NCBI RefSeq assembly: GCF_001598695.1
Contig: NZ_BCZK01000020.1
Span: 1 to 64,000, forward strand
DNA: 64,000 nt
Direction of reading: 5' to 3'
Origin: Klebsiella oxytoca NBRC 105695
GTDB taxonomy: Bacteria > Pseudomonadota > Gammaproteobacteria > Enterobacterales > Enterobacteriaceae
Under the pieces are notes generated by a model. The model was given only the letters and a program-made list of their open reading frames with translations, made no database searches and had not been told where the DNA came from. Positions 1 to 12,338 of this stretch are shown piece by piece. Within the stretch, counting starts at the first letter, position 1. Each line of letters starts with the position of its first letter. Both the position numbers and the translations under genes were made by a program.

Positions 1-59
1 TTTTGTAGCCCGGACAGATGTGTAGTATCGCCTCCGGGAATTGGCTATAAATTGGGAGA

Positions 60-1055
60 CTATTTCTGCGCGGCCAGCGCTTCTTCCACCCAGCCGTCAA
101 ACTGCTGCTGGTGGGCTTTGATCCAGCCATCGACGTGGCCCTGGATATCTGCCTCAGAACCATGTCCCGCGTGCATCATGGCATTTTCGGCGTTGATATC
201 GGCAATCGGCAGCTTCATGATGCTGAACAGTTTCGCCGCCGCCGGGTTTTTCTCGGCCCAGGCTTTGTTGGCGACAATATGCATTGTGTTCACCGGGAAG
301 CCATAGTTCATGCCGTTTGGCAGTTTGGTATCAATATCTTTCTGTTCGCCCGGCAGGGAAGAGAACGGCACCTGCAGCCAGACGACATCTTTACCCGGCT
401 TCAGCACGTCGCTGACCCAGTAAGGCGTCCAGGTGTAGTAGATCACCGGTTTGCCCTCCTTATAGCGGGCGATGGTATCGGCCATCATCGCCGCATAATT
501 GCCCTGATTATGCACTACCGTATTGCTCAGGCCGTAGGCATCAAGCTGATGGTTGATGACCGCTTCACAGCCCCAGCCTGGCGTACAGCCGGTCAGATCG
601 GCTTTGCCGTCGCCGTTGGTGTCAAAAAGTTTGGCGATTTTCGGATCTTTTAGCTGGTCGATAGATTTGATGTGGTACTGCTCGGCCGTTTTCTTATCAA
701 TCAGGTAGCCCTGCGCCGCCCCATTCACAAACACGCCTTCGCGGTAGAATTTTTTATCACCGCCGGCGGCTGCGTACATATCGTCATGCAGCGGCTGCCA
801 GTTGGTGGCGATGTAGGTGGTATCACCTGCGGCGATCGAGGTGTAGGCGACGTTATAGTCAACTTCGCTCGGCTTATCGACGGTATAACCGAGCTTTTCC
901 AGCGCGCGGCTGACCAGCAGGGTCTGGAAGGTCTCTTCCGAAATTGTGCTCTGTGCTGGTTTTACGGTAATGCCTTTACCAGGCAGATCCGCCGCGAAGG
1001 CGGTGGTGGAAATGAGGGCGGTAAACGCTGTGGCAAGGATCGCTGTATGTCGCAT
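60..1055 (-). CDS. proX: Glycine betaine/proline betaine periplasmic binding protein ProX
   Basis: Periplasmic substrate-binding subunit of the ProU importer; it captures glycine betaine and proline betaine during osmotic stress and delivers them to ProW. The 331-residue length matches E. coli ProX (about 330). The N-terminus is a typical Sec signal peptide ([21 protein letters not shown]), followed by an OpuAC-type fold with several Trp/Tyr residues (for example [14 protein letters not shown]) of the kind that form the aromatic cage for the ligand. It is the last gene of proV-proW-proX, about 60 bases after proW. A CCCGGA/TCCGGG inverted repeat in the 59 bases after its stop could end the transcript. 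Identification is secure from sequence and gene order. Confidence 0.97.
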   Translation of the reverse strand: MRHTAILATAFTALISTTAFAADLPGKGITVKPAQSTISEETFQTLLVSRALEKLGYTVDKPSEVDYNVAYTSIAAGDTTYIATNWQPLHDDMYAAAGGDKKFYREGVFVNGAAQGYLIDKKTAEQYHIKSIDQLKDPKIAKLFDTNGDGKADLTGCTPGWGCEAVINHQLDAYGLSNTVVHNQGNYAAMMADTIARYKEGKPVIYYTWTPYWVSDVLKPGKDVVWLQVPFSSLPGEQKDIDTKLPNGMNYGFPVNTMHIVANKAWAEKNPAAAKLFSIMKLPIADINAENAMMHAGHGSEADIQGHVDGWIKAHQQQFDGWVEEALAAQK

Positions 1056-1115
1056 CGTTGTTCCTTTATTTGTCAGAAGGGAAGTCCATCCCCCCGGCAG
1101 CGGGGGGATGTGCTC

Positions 1116-2180
1116 TTATTTACAGAAAGGGCGAGTAATCAGCCCCAGAGGGCCGGTTGCGTACCAGCGGCGGTTGCCGCGGCTGCGCGAGTCCCGTCCT
1201 ACGGCCTGAGTCAGGCGGTCAAGAATAATGGCGAGGATAACAATCCCGACGCCGCCAACGGTGGCCAGACCCATATCAAGGCGACCGATGCCGCGTAGTA
1301 CCATCTGGCCGAGACCGCCAACGGCAATCATTGAGGCAATCACCACCATCGACAGGGCCAGCATTAGCGTCTGGTTAACCCCGGCCATAATGGTCGGCAT
1401 GGCCAGCGGCAGCTGAACCTTAAACAGCATCTGACGCGGGCTGGCGCCGAAGGAGCGCGAAGCTTCAATCAGATCCGCCGGCACCTGGTTAATCCCCAGA
1501 ATAGTCAGACGAACAATCGGCGGTAGGGCGAAGATAATGGTCACTACCACGCCCGGAACGTTACCGATACCGAACAGCATGACGATGGGCACGAGATAAA
1601 CGAACGCCGGGGTGGTTTGCATCGCATCCAACAGCGGACGGATAATCTTCGCCGCCCGCGGGCTCCGCGCCAGCCATATCCCAAGCGGCAGGCCGATCAG
1701 CATACAAAACAGCAGCGCGGTCAGCACCAGCGCCAGGGTTACCATCGCCTGCGACCAGGCGCCGATAGCGCCGATGGCGATCAGCGAAATCAGCGTCGCC
1801 GCGCCCATGCCGATGCTGGAAATCTGCCAGGCAATCAGCGAGAAAATAATAATCGCCACCGGCGCCGGCATGCCCAGCAGCAGCTGCTGGAAGGCGCTCA
1901 GGATGTAATCCACCGGTACGCGGATCCCCTGGAAAATCGGACGGAAATGCATCACTACCCAGTCGATGCCGTGCGTGACCCAGCTATCGAGCGGAATCAG
2001 CGTTTTATGGAACGGGTCCATTATATTGAAGTGTTCCGGCTGCGGCGCAGGCGCGCTGCTTAGCCAGTCGGCACCGCCGCCATCGGCCGGTGCTGGCGTA
2101 GAAGTACCCCACGCATCGGCGGATTGCGCGGCGCTATCCGCCGCCGGTGCGGTGTCCCACGGGTTAGATTGATCAGCCAT
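1116..2180 (-). CDS. proW: Glycine betaine/proline betaine ABC permease ProW
   Basis: Inner-membrane permease of the ProU system. The 354 residues begin with a long hydrophilic, Pro/Ala-rich cytoplasmic tail (about residues 1-60), as in E. coli ProW. Several hydrophobic membrane segments follow, then a BPD_transp_1 domain with the EAA-type loop ([21 protein letters not shown]) that docks on the ATPase. The start overlaps the end of proV by 8 bases, indicating translational coupling. The C-terminus ends in a basic stretch rich in Arg and Lys. ProW partners with ProV inside and ProX outside the membrane. Confidence 0.97.
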   Translation of the reverse strand: MADQSNPWDTAPAADSAAQSADAWGTSTPAPADGGGADWLSSAPAPQPEHFNIMDPFHKTLIPLDSWVTHGIDWVVMHFRPIFQGIRVPVDYILSAFQQLLLGMPAPVAIIIFSLIAWQISSIGMGAATLISLIAIGAIGAWSQAMVTLALVLTALLFCMLIGLPLGIWLARSPRAAKIIRPLLDAMQTTPAFVYLVPIVMLFGIGNVPGVVVTIIFALPPIVRLTILGINQVPADLIEASRSFGASPRQMLFKVQLPLAMPTIMAGVNQTLMLALSMVVIASMIAVGGLGQMVLRGIGRLDMGLATVGGVGIVILAIILDRLTQAVGRDSRSRGNRRWYATGPLGLITRPFCK

Positions 2181-3375
2181 TGTTTGCCCCCTCGCGATCT
2201 AAAGCCTGCAGCAGCATGCGTTTTGAAATGATGCCGATGTACTGGTGCCCTTCATCGACAACCGGCACCGCGCACGGTGCATGGCCAACGTGAGAGAGCA
2301 GCTCGCTGAGCGGCGTTTGCGCATCCACCGCCTGTGGGGAGTCGATTAACGCCGCATCAATTCCCTGACCCTCGCTCAGCGCGGCTTTCAGGGAATCGAT
2401 GGAAACAATGCCAACAAACTTATTCCCGCGTTCAATGACGTAGCCATATTCGCGGTCTTCATCCTGCAGTAATTTCAGCGCGGAACGCGGGCCGAAACCT
2501 GGCGTTTTACGAATCAGGCCAACCGGACTACGGCGGGCAATATCTTTGGCACTGAATACCTGGCTAATATCGACGCCGCGGAAGAAGGTTCGAACATAAT
2601 CATTGGCAGGATTATTGAGTATTTCATCCGGCGTACCGACCTGAACCACTTCACCATTTTGCATAATGGCAATGCGATCGCCAATTCGCATGGCTTCATC
2701 AAGGTCGTGGGAAATAAATACCACGGTGCGCTGATGTCTGGCCTGTAATTTAGTTAGCTCATCCTGCATTTCCGTACGAATTAAGGGATCGAGCGCCGAG
2801 AAGGCTTCATCCATTAACAGAATATCGGGGTTGATCGCCAGCGCGCGGGCGAGACCAACGCGCTGACGCATGCCGCCGGAGAGCTCGTCCGGCCAGGCGT
2901 GAGCGTAGTTTTCCAGACCTACCTGACGCAGCGCCTCCAGCGCTTTCTCCTGGCGTTCCTGAGTCGGCACGCCGGCCAGCTCCATGCCGAAAGCGGCATT
3001 ATCCAGTACGGTCATGTGCGGCATAAGGGCAAATGATTGAAAAACCATTGCAATCTTTTTCCTGCGCACTTCGCGAAGCTCGGCCTCAGAGATTTTAGCG
3101 ATATCGACACCGTCGATCAGAACCTGGCCGCGGGTGGGTTCAATCAGGCGATTGAGAAGGCGAACCATGGTCGATTTCCCCGATCCGGAGAGCCCCATGA
3201 TGACGAATATCTCGCCTTCTTCAATGGTCAGACTGGCGTTCTTTACGCCAAGCGACAACCCCGTCTTTTCCAGTATTTGTTCTTTCGATAGTCCTTTTTC
3301 GATATATTTGAAAGCCCGCTGCGGGTGCTCGCCAAATATCTTATAGAGATTCTTGATTTCTAATTTAATTGCCAT
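2173..3375 (-). CDS. proV: Glycine betaine/proline betaine ABC ATPase ProV
   Basis: ATPase of the ProU importer (400 residues). The Walker A motif GLSGSGKST lies near residues 60-68, the ABC signature [15 protein letters not shown] follows, and the Walker B region is [13 protein letters not shown]. The C-terminal third contains two CBS domains, which in this family sense ionic strength. It is the first gene of the operon, so osmotic induction should act at its upstream region and possibly within its early coding region, where E. coli has an H-NS-bound silencer. The stpA gene (an H-NS paralogue) lies about 8 kb away, as in E. coli. Confidence 0.97.
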   Translation of the reverse strand: MAIKLEIKNLYKIFGEHPQRAFKYIEKGLSKEQILEKTGLSLGVKNASLTIEEGEIFVIMGLSGSGKSTMVRLLNRLIEPTRGQVLIDGVDIAKISEAELREVRRKKIAMVFQSFALMPHMTVLDNAAFGMELAGVPTQERQEKALEALRQVGLENYAHAWPDELSGGMRQRVGLARALAINPDILLMDEAFSALDPLIRTEMQDELTKLQARHQRTVVFISHDLDEAMRIGDRIAIMQNGEVVQVGTPDEILNNPANDYVRTFFRGVDISQVFSAKDIARRSPVGLIRKTPGFGPRSALKLLQDEDREYGYVIERGNKFVGIVSIDSLKAALSEGQGIDAALIDSPQAVDAQTPLSELLSHVGHAPCAVPVVDEGHQYIGIISKRMLLQALDREGANNG

Positions 3376-3443
3376 GCAATAGAGCGTTTCCTGTTATTTA
3401 TTAATATCGATATGGTACCCGGTGGTGATAATTGCTTTTTTAC

Positions 3444-3471
3444 ACCCTAACATACTGAGAATCTGTGACAA
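3444..3471 (-). promoter_or_regulatory. Candidate proU (proV) sigma70 promoter
   Basis: Reading the minus strand, a TTGTCA -35 element (3466-3471) is followed after 16 bases by a TAGGGT -10 element (3444-3449), 69 bases upstream of the proV start. The GC-containing -10 hexamer is unusual and resembles what I remember of the osmotically induced proU P2 promoter. The rest of the 345-base nrdF-proV gap shows only a hairpin next to nrdF. Position is inferred from hexamers alone. Confidence 0.5.
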
Positions 3472-3679
3472 CCCTTTATGGCGAATTACTGCGGGAATGC
3501 ACAAGGGACAATTCCGGTTCATCCCCCGTGATATAAGGGCTGAGCGGGAATTGCTCATGGTTGATATTTTTTAGTTATGTTAGCTTAATTCGGGCGGAAA
3601 TCGATGGCATTCTGTTGAATATGACGCAGTGATGACCGAAAGATATTGAGTGGGATGAAAATGAATAATGTGAAATAAA

Positions 3680-3712
3680 TCACCAGGAAATATGCAGATA
3701 TATTCCTGGTGA
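3680..3712 (-). terminator. Hairpin after nrdF, likely transcript end
   Basis: A perfect 10-bp inverted repeat (TCACCAGGAA at 3680-3689 with TTCCTGGTGA at 3703-3712) with a 13-base loop lies 8 bases beyond the nrdF stop. The following minus-strand bases (ATTTATTTCA) are T-rich but not a clean T-run. It may act as a weak terminator or as an mRNA 3' stabiliser for the nrdHIEF transcript. Confidence 0.55.
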
Positions 3713-3720
3713 AAGTAAGG

Positions 3721-6810
<3,090 letters not shown>

Positions 6811-6838
<28 letters not shown>

Positions 6839-7221
6839 AATTCGCTTACTCCTTTACGCACGTTGTCGACATCTTGCGGGGTGCCCATCAGCTCAAAGCG
6901 ATAGAGGTACGGTACGCCGCATTTCTGCTTGATGACGTCACCCGCCCGACCGTAGGCCTCGCCGAAATTGCGGTTACCCGCAGCGATGACGCCGCGAATG
7001 AGCTGGCGGTTATGCGGATCGTTGAGAAAACGGATCGCCTGGCGGGGTACTGCGCCCGCCGTGCCGCCGCCGCCATAGCTGGGGACGATAAGAATGTAGG
7101 GTTCGTCTACCTGAATGCGCTCGCGTTCGTTAAGCGGTATACGCACGGCGGGCAGCCCCAGACGCTGGACGAACCGATGCGTGTTTTCGGAACTGCTGGA
7201 GAAGTAGACGATCAGGCTCAT
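6811..7221 (-). CDS. nrdI: Flavodoxin-like ribonucleotide reductase activator NrdI
   Basis: Small FMN protein (136 residues, same as E. coli NrdI) that supplies oxidant for assembling the Mn(III)2-tyrosyl radical in NrdF. The phosphate-binding loop [13 protein letters not shown] is at the N-terminus, and the [14 protein letters not shown] and [14 protein letters not shown] segments surround the flavin. The start overlaps the end of nrdH by 4 bases and its end overlaps nrdE, consistent with tight operon translation. Confidence 0.97.
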
Positions 7222-7463
7222 AGGCTGGCCGCTGAGGCTGTTGGACGCAGGCGGTTAATCATATCGGGACGGAAGCCGGACCAGCGGGTCTCTCCGGCAA
7301 TCACCACCGGTAGCTGGCGGAAGCCTTGCTCGCGCAGCATATCGACGGCTTCAGGATGATGGTCAATATTGACCATGTCGAACTCAAACCCGCGGGTTTC
7401 CATGGCCCGTTTCGTGGCATGGCATTGCACGCAGTCATTTTTAGTGTAAATAGTAATGCGCAT
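7218..7463 (-). CDS. nrdH: Glutaredoxin-like electron donor NrdH
   Basis: Thioredoxin-reductase-dependent redoxin that re-reduces NrdE. I chose the start at [11 protein letters not shown], giving 81 residues as in E. coli; the open frame continues five codons further upstream, but that extension is not conserved. The active site is CVQC (residues 11-14), and the RWSGFRPD segment is typical of NrdH rather than classic glutaredoxins. It is the first gene of the operon, so the regulatory sites upstream govern all four genes. Confidence 0.96.
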   Translation of the reverse strand: MRITIYTKNDCVQCHATKRAMETRGFEFDMVNIDHHPEAVDMLREQGFRQLPVVIAGETRWSGFRPDMINRLRPTASAASL

Positions 7464-7537
7464 GATTCGTATTTCCATTTAAGATAACAGCACGACGCAA
7501 AAACTGGCGTCGCGTGCTATGGGTTATCGTTGAAGGA

Positions 7538-7585
7538 AATACTAGATGTAGTTATTTAAAAGTTCAACAACTCAATATATATGGT
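7538..7585 (-). promoter_or_regulatory. Pair of NrdR-box-like sites upstream of nrdH
   Basis: Two 16-base imperfect palindromes, AATACTAGATGTAGTT (7538-7553) and ACTCAATATATATGGT (7570-7585), start 32 bases apart, about three helical turns. Both fit loosely to the NrdR consensus, which is centred on TATATA with flanking ACAC/GTGT. Paired boxes with this spacing are the known mark of NrdR-repressed ribonucleotide reductase operons. I infer dATP/ATP-dependent repression by NrdR; a Fur site was not recognised. Confidence 0.65.
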
Positions 7586-7646
7586 TTTTGTAAAGACTGG
7601 CCCCCGAGGAAAGATCCGCCGGGGGACGGGATTTCTTACCGAAAAA

Positions 7647-8078
7647 TTACAGACGCATGCTTACCGCCAGGCGGTTAAAGGCGTTCATCAGGCTGATGGC
7701 GAAAGTCAGATCGCTAATCTGCCGGGCGTTAAAATGATCGAGGAGCGGTAGATAAACAGCGTCTTCCGCATGGCTTTCGGCGATATGGGTGACCGATTCA
7801 GCCCACGCCAGCGCCGCGCGTTCCGCATCGCTGAAATGGGCGCTCACCCGCCAGCCTGCCAGGGCGTCCAGTTTGTTTTGCGCCACGCCGGATTGACGCA
7901 GGGCTTTGCTGTGCATCTCCAGGCAGAAGGCGCAGCCGTTGATTTGCGATACCCGCAAATACACCAGTTCTATCAGCGCGCCGTCCAGCTCGCTTTTTTC
8001 CAGCGTAATCTTGGCCTTAACCAGAGCGTTATAGACTTCCGGGCTCAGTTCATTGTACGGCTGACGTAGTGTGTTCAT
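7647..8078 (-). CDS. AhpD-like carboxymuconolactone decarboxylase family protein
   Basis: A 143-residue protein of the AhpD/CMD fold. The motif CAFCLEMHSKAL (residues about 52-63) is the CxxC...H redox site that in AhpD-like proteins supports peroxidase activity. The start is set at MNTLRQPYNE, preceded by a purine-rich AGGAGAG site; a much longer in-frame extension upstream runs through the divergent regulator gene and is not believable. It is divergent from a MocR-type regulator 87 bases away, which probably controls it. The substrate is unknown. The pair sits between nrdH and ygaM, where E. coli has no equivalent. Confidence 0.85.
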   Translation of the reverse strand: MNTLRQPYNELSPEVYNALVKAKITLEKSELDGALIELVYLRVSQINGCAFCLEMHSKALRQSGVAQNKLDALAGWRVSAHFSDAERAALAWAESVTHIAESHAEDAVYLPLLDHFNARQISDLTFAISLMNAFNRLAVSMRL

Positions 8079-8165
8079 TTTACTCTCCTCATTAAGACGC
8101 GAGGAAAATAGCACTATAATGGACTGCATAAGATAGCCATATTGTGATGAAAAAAGCAGACCAAG

Positions 8166-9527
8166 ATGGATGCCAAAAAAATCCCGCATTACCAGCGTAT
8201 CGCCCGACAGCTCAAGCAGGCAATTGAGCGCGGCGAGCTGGCGCCGGGCAGCAGGCTGCCGGCGAGTCGGGTCTATGCTCAGGAGCTTGGCGTATCGCGA
8301 GCAACGATTGAAAACGCCTGGGGAGAGCTGGTAGCGCAGGGCTGGCTGGAGCGGCGCGGGCAGGCGGGAACCTTTGTCAGCGATCGCCTCAGCCCACAGC
8401 AAAGCGTGCCTGAACGCTCTGTTACCGGCGATGAACCGACAGCGCCGCTGCCGCTTCAGCTTGGGCTGCCCGCGCTGGATCTGTTTCCACGCGGTCTGTG
8501 GACGCGGATCATGGGGCGCCGGCTGCGTACGCAAACGCGTTTCGATCTCGCGCCCGGCGATCCCTGCGGGGACCCGACGCTTCGGCAGGCGATCGTCGAT
8601 TATTTGCGCCTGTCGCGCAGTATAGAGTGTCGTCCTGAGCAGGTGCTGGTGACGGGTAGCTACCCGGCGTCGATGAGCCTCATTCTGCGAACCCTGTCCC
8701 GGCCGGGCCAGCAAATGTGGATGGAGGATCCGGGATTTCCGCTTATCCGGCCGATCGTGAGCGGCGAAGGGGTGGCGATCTGCCCGGTTCCGGTTGACGA
8801 AGACGGAATGGATATTGGCTGGGCGCAGCGGCATTACCCAAACGCGAATTTTGCGCTGCTGACGCCGGCTCATCAAAGCCCGCTCGGCGTTGCGCTCTCA
8901 TTGACCCGGCGCAGACAGTTACTGCTATGGGCGGCGCAGAATAACGCGTGGATTATCGAAGATGATTACGATAGCGAATTCCGCTATCGCGGCAAGCCGC
9001 TGCCGCCGTTAAAAAGCCTCGACGCCCCGCAGCGCGTCATCTACGCCGGTGCGTTCAGTAAAACGTTTTTCCCGGCATTACGCGCAGCGTGGCTGGTGGT
9101 GCCGGAACCGCTGGTGGCGCAGTTTCGCCAACAGGCGGCGCTGATGAGCTGTAGCGTGCCGACGTTGTGGCAGCAGACGCTGGCTGATTTTATCCGCGAA
9201 GGCCATTTCTGGCGCCATCTGAAGAAAATGCGCGCCAGCTATGCTCAGCGTCGTCAGTGGCTTGAATCGGCGCTGCGGGAGCACGGTATCGCGGTGGTTC
9301 CGCAAGCGGGCGGCATTCAGATGGTCGTCAGGGTAAGCGGCGACGATCGTCAACTGGCCCTGCGCGGCAGACAGGCCGGTCTGGCCATCCAGGCGTTAAG
9401 CGACTGGCGAATGGATAGCCGGGGAGAAGGGGCGCTGCTGATGAGCTTCACCAATTTAACCTCAGCGGAGATGGCGGGCGAGGTGGTACGAAAGCTGACT
9501 CGGGCTCTCGCTTCTCAGGACAAATAA
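8166..9527 (+). CDS. MocR-family GntR regulator with aminotransferase-like domain
   Basis: A 453-residue PLP-dependent transcription factor. The N-terminal 70 residues are a GntR winged helix (HYQRIARQLKQAIERG, GSRLPASRVYAQELGVSRAT). The rest is a class I aminotransferase fold, with the PLP-binding Lys in AGAFSKTFFPALRA and the upstream segment IIEDDYDSEFRY. MocR proteins often regulate vitamin B6, GABA or amino acid genes by sensing PLP adducts. Its divergent AhpD-like neighbour is the likely target, with the promoter region in the 87 bases between them. I cannot say which ligand it senses. Confidence 0.9.
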   Translation: MDAKKIPHYQRIARQLKQAIERGELAPGSRLPASRVYAQELGVSRATIENAWGELVAQGWLERRGQAGTFVSDRLSPQQSVPERSVTGDEPTAPLPLQLGLPALDLFPRGLWTRIMGRRLRTQTRFDLAPGDPCGDPTLRQAIVDYLRLSRSIECRPEQVLVTGSYPASMSLILRTLSRPGQQMWMEDPGFPLIRPIVSGEGVAICPVPVDEDGMDIGWAQRHYPNANFALLTPAHQSPLGVALSLTRRRQLLLWAAQNNAWIIEDDYDSEFRYRGKPLPPLKSLDAPQRVIYAGAFSKTFFPALRAAWLVVPEPLVAQFRQQAALMSCSVPTLWQQTLADFIREGHFWRHLKKMRASYAQRRQWLESALREHGIAVVPQAGGIQMVVRVSGDDRQLALRGRQAGLAIQALSDWRMDSRGEGALLMSFTNLTSAEMAGEVVRKLTRALASQDK

Positions 9528-9530
9528 AAA

Positions 9531-9556
9531 CCCCTGCATACCGGAGTAGGCAGGGG
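9531..9556 (+). terminator. Terminator-like hairpin between the MocR gene and ygaM
   Basis: An ACCCCTGC/GCAGGGGT inverted repeat with about ten bases of loop lies directly after the MocR-gene stop and before the convergent end of ygaM. An A-run precedes it, so on the minus strand the hairpin is followed by T residues. It may serve both converging transcripts. Confidence 0.65.
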
Positions 9557-9596
9557 TGGACGCGTATTTGTTATCTTCATTGGTCTGGCAGTTTTA

Positions 9597-9923
9597 TTAT
9601 CGACGTAAATTCAACAATACGCCAATAAATACCCCAACGGCTGCTGCAGCGCCAACGCTTTGCCACGGTTTGTCGCGCACGTAGCTGTCAGCGCAGCCCA
9701 TGGCGTCGCATGCCGCCTGCTGAACGCGGTTGTTGCCGTTAAGGCGCGCGCGGGTCTCTTTTAGCAGCGCCTGCGCTTTTTTACGCGCGGCATCCGCTTC
9801 GTCTTTGGCGTCGCTGCCCCATGATTTCAGCACCTCTTCCAGCGTATCCGCTAATTGGCTGACATCGTTATGGATATCTTCAGCGCTCTCTTCTACGTTG
9901 TTGCGGTTTGCTCGGTTAGCCAT
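9597..9923 (-). CDS. ygaM: YgaM, DUF883/ElaB-YqjD family tail-anchored protein
   Basis: A 108-residue protein closely resembling E. coli YgaM. A helical, charged N-terminal region (LADTLEEVLKSWGSDAKDEADAARKKA) is followed by the family segment DKPWQSVG and a single C-terminal membrane helix (about residues 88-105). DUF883 proteins such as ElaB and YqjD sit in the inner membrane, and some bind ribosomes in stationary phase. No specific role is shown for YgaM. It is divergent from ygaC as in E. coli. Confidence 0.92.
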   Translation of the reverse strand: MANRANRNNVEESAEDIHNDVSQLADTLEEVLKSWGSDAKDEADAARKKAQALLKETRARLNGNNRVQQAACDAMGCADSYVRDKPWQSVGAAAAVGVFIGVLLNLRR

Positions 9924-10072
9924 TGGTTTCTCCCTTTATTCCATTGAGTCTATAAGTGTAGGACAAGATTTTGCTTTATGCTGTAAATCGCCCTTTATGG
10001 AATATTCCGAAAGCGTTGGCTTTAATGAATAAGGTAAGGTTAACGTGCGGTAAAAGATAATGAGGAATTAGT

Positions 10073-10423
10073 ATGTATTTAAGACCCGATGAGGTGGCGC
10101 GAGTTCTTGAAAAAGCCGGCTTCACCATGGATGTTGTGACGCAAAAAGCCTATGGCTATCGCCGTGGCGATAATTATGTTTACGTGAACCGTGAAGCTCG
10201 TATGGGGCGTACCGCGTTAATTATTCATCCGGCTTTAAAAGAACGCAGCACTACGCTTGCGGAGCCCGCGTCGGATATCAAAACCTGCGATCATTACGAG
10301 CAGTTTCCGCTGTATTTAGCGGGAGACGCTCAGCAGCATTATGGTATTCCACACGGGTTCAGTTCGCGCATGGCGCTTGAGCGTTTTCTGAGTGGCCTGT
10401 TTGGCGAAGCGCAATACAGCTGA
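10073..10423 (+). CDS. ygaC: YgaC, DUF2002 family protein
   Basis: A 116-residue conserved enterobacterial protein (E. coli YgaC is 114). The N-terminus [20 protein letters not shown] and the segment [19 protein letters not shown] match the family. Function is unknown. In E. coli ygaC is reported as a Fur-regulated gene; here the bases before the start (GATAATGAGGAATTAG) loosely resemble half of a Fur box, which is suggestive only. No signal peptide or membrane segment is visible. Confidence 0.92.
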   Translation: MYLRPDEVARVLEKAGFTMDVVTQKAYGYRRGDNYVYVNREARMGRTALIIHPALKERSTTLAEPASDIKTCDHYEQFPLYLAGDAQQHYGIPHGFSSRMALERFLSGLFGEAQYS

Positions 10424-10424
10424 C

Positions 10425-10455
10425 AAAAAGCGGCTGGCGGAACCAGTCGCTTTTT
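10425..10455. terminator. Bidirectional terminator between ygaC and alaE
   Basis: AAAAAGCG, then CTGG, loop CGGAA, CCAG, then CGCTTTTT forms a long stem with one G-T pair, flanked by an A-run on one side and a T-run on the other. It fits an intrinsic terminator in both directions for the converging ygaC and alaE genes. Confidence 0.85.
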
Positions 10456-10464
10456 CGCATTAAC

Positions 10465-10914
10465 TCAGGCTTTGGCCTGCTGGTAGGGACTGACGCGGAA
10501 AAGGCGTCGGCAGTAGTCGAGGAAGTAGCCGTACGCTGCGCCCATCATCATCGACACCACGATATTTGAACTTACCGCCGCGGCAATCTGATGCCAGTCA
10601 GCGCCGACAACCAGCAAAATCGCCACGTAGACCGGCGACTGGAAAGTCACATAGGCCACCACATCCGCAATGTTCTTCATCCAGCCTGATGTGCTGACGC
10701 GGCGCGCCTGGCGCATCGCAAAATCGCGATAAAAACCGTAGGGGACGGCAATAATAATGTTCACCGGAATCGCCACCAGTCTTGAAGATAACGACTGCTC
10801 GAAGCTCATTCCGGAGAGAAAGATTTCGATCATCATGTTCACAACGGTGCAGTAAACCACCATCGCAAAGGTGTCTGCTACCGCATGACGCAAGCGGGAC
10901 TGCGCAGAGAACAT
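10465..10914 (-). CDS. alaE: L-alanine exporter AlaE
   Basis: Inner-membrane exporter of L-alanine (149 residues with the start at [11 protein letters not shown], the same length as E. coli AlaE; the frame extends 12 codons further upstream without conservation). Four hydrophobic segments are visible, with the conserved stretch [20 protein letters not shown] and a GxxxG-like region before [12 protein letters not shown]. It prevents toxic accumulation of alanine from peptides. It is convergent with ygaC and divergent from stpA across a long AT-rich gap. Confidence 0.94.
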   Translation of the reverse strand: MFSAQSRLRHAVADTFAMVVYCTVVNMMIEIFLSGMSFEQSLSSRLVAIPVNIIIAVPYGFYRDFAMRQARRVSTSGWMKNIADVVAYVTFQSPVYVAILLVVGADWHQIAAAVSSNIVVSMMMGAAYGYFLDYCRRLFRVSPYQQAKA

Positions 10915-11618
10915 CGGTGTGCTCCTCGAAAATGAAGTCGATAATGCCAAAAGATTCGCTTTTGTTTAGCGTTTTGGGTTGCCTGTTTTGATGTGCGTAG
11001 AGTATATCTCTGCATTAAAAGTGGCAACTAGCTATAAATTTTTATTTAAAGGCTTTTTGTCGATAAAATACTCTGCAACTGGCTGTTTTTTGTTCATTAC
11101 GCTACTTTTGTTGTCATTGCTTTATTTGTTATTATTTATCAATGGGTTAATTTTATTGCGCGTAGAATGGACGATACCTCTGGCAATGGGTAACAGCGTC
11201 GTTTCGCGACAGAATCGGGTTCTGATGTGAACGGGGTCACTTTTGGAGTTTTTTACGTATCAAAGAGCATAAAGCTAGCATGATATGCTGTATAACTATT
11301 TGGGTGGCTATTCATAACTCATGCATGAATATTCCGTACAGACGCCTGCCGCATTTTGCCTGGCTAAGCGGAATATTCTGATAACTCGCTGAGCCTACAG
11401 GTATTACATCAAAGAATGGCCGCTATTCATATTGCGCTATCTTTCAGCGCTTATTCATTGCTAATAATTACCCTGTTATCGGTTTGTTTATCATATTTGT
11501 TGTCGCTAAGTGAGGATGGATATACAGAATTATCCAGGGCTGGAAATAAATAATCGAATCAATTAAACTATTGCCGTCACTTTTGTTTTATTTGCTATTT
11601 GGGAATTTTTTGAAATAT
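10915..11618. other. AT-rich alaE-stpA intergenic region
   Basis: About 700 bases without a gene I can support. An 83-codon open frame on the plus strand (10979-11230) is hydrophobic, lacks a convincing ribosome binding site and has no recognised relative, so I do not call it. The sequence is rich in A/T runs, suggesting curved DNA that H-NS or StpA could bind, and it must carry the divergent alaE and stpA promoters. No clean promoter was identified by eye. Confidence 0.6.
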
Positions 11619-12020
11619 ATGTCATTACTATTAGAGAAACTGAATAATATTCGTTCACTCCGCGCCATGTCTCGTGAATTCTCCATTGACGTGCTTGAAG
11701 ATATGCTGGCAAAGCTAAGGACCGTCACTGAAGAAAAACGCGCTGAAGAGCAGGCTGCTCAGGCACAGCAGGCGGAATATCAGGAAAAAATAAACACCTG
11801 GCTGGAATTAATGACCGCTGACGGTATCACCCCAGAGGAATTAGTGGGCCACGCGACCGCGACTTCAAAAGGCGGCAAAAAGCGCCAGCCGCGTCCGGCT
11901 AAATATCGTTTTACCGATCATACCGGCGCCGAGAAAACCTGGACCGGGCAGGGACGTATGCCGAAGCCGCTCGCTAAAGCCGTCGCTGAGGGTAAATCCC
12001 TTGAGAGCTTCCTGATCTAA
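11619..12020 (+). CDS. stpA: H-NS paralogue StpA
   Basis: Nucleoid protein and RNA chaperone, 133 residues with the start at MSLLLEKLNNIRSLR (the frame extends 16 codons further upstream, but the family begins here). The N-terminal oligomerisation helices (residues 1-80) are followed by a linker and the DNA-binding domain with the AT-hook-like core QGRMPKP and the preceding TWTG. It is StpA rather than H-NS by position next to alaE/ygaC and by sequence. It may cooperate with H-NS to silence AT-rich DNA, including proU and the islands to the right. Confidence 0.93.
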   Translation: MSLLLEKLNNIRSLRAMSREFSIDVLEDMLAKLRTVTEEKRAEEQAAQAQQAEYQEKINTWLELMTADGITPEELVGHATATSKGGKKRQPRPAKYRFTDHTGAEKTWTGQGRMPKPLAKAVAEGKSLESFLI

Positions 12021-12027
12021 TATTCAG

Positions 12028-12055
12028 AACGGTGGGGAAACCCACCGTTATTTTT
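12028..12055 (+). terminator. stpA terminator
   Basis: AACGGTGGG, loop GAAA, CCCACCGTT, then ATTTTT: a perfect 9-bp stem with a tetraloop and T-run, 8 bases after the stpA stop. Confidence 0.9.
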
Positions 12056-12066
12056 ACCCGGCTTAA

Positions 12067-12246
12067 TCAGCACACACCAAAATCGCCGTCTTCTTTATAA
12101 GCCGTTACCTCGGTTGCTTTCAGCGTATATTTCTCCCCCTGCTCGTTACCGGCCTGAACGGCAATAATGCTGTCGCCCTGGACTTCAACGACTTTGAGTT
12201 TTGGTCCGCCTGCGCGCGGCTGTACCAGGTCACCGACTGTAAACAT
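12067..12246 (-). CDS. YodC-like small protein (DUF2158 family)
   Basis: A 59-residue protein read directly from the sequence: it starts MFTVGDLVQPRAGGPKL and ends KEDGDFGVC. The start MxxxGDxVQxxxGGPKM-like pattern is the hallmark of the small YodC/DUF2158 family. A strong AGGAGAAG ribosome binding site precedes the ATG. These proteins are probably small beta-barrel folds; function unknown. It lies between stpA and ygaP, where E. coli K-12 has no such gene, so it is lineage-specific. Confidence 0.8.
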   Translation of the reverse strand: MFTVGDLVQPRAGGPKLKVVEVQGDSIIAVQAGNEQGEKYTLKATEVTAYKEDGDFGVC

Positions 12247-12338
12247 ACTTCTTCTCCTGTGTGCTGATAAAAATCATCGCTGACAATAACCATAGCTCAG
12301 CAAAAGCGTTATCAACAGCTGACCGAAAGAGGTAGGGG

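Noticed and set aside
7647-8876. Very long minus-strand frame (409 codons) ending in the AhpD-like gene
   Set aside because: The upstream 266 codons run antisense through the MocR gene and are compositionally unlike a protein; only the last 143 codons are a real gene.
10979-11230. Hydrophobic 83-codon frame between alaE and stpA
   Set aside because: No convincing ribosome binding site, no recognised relative, AT-rich composition; I see it as non-coding.
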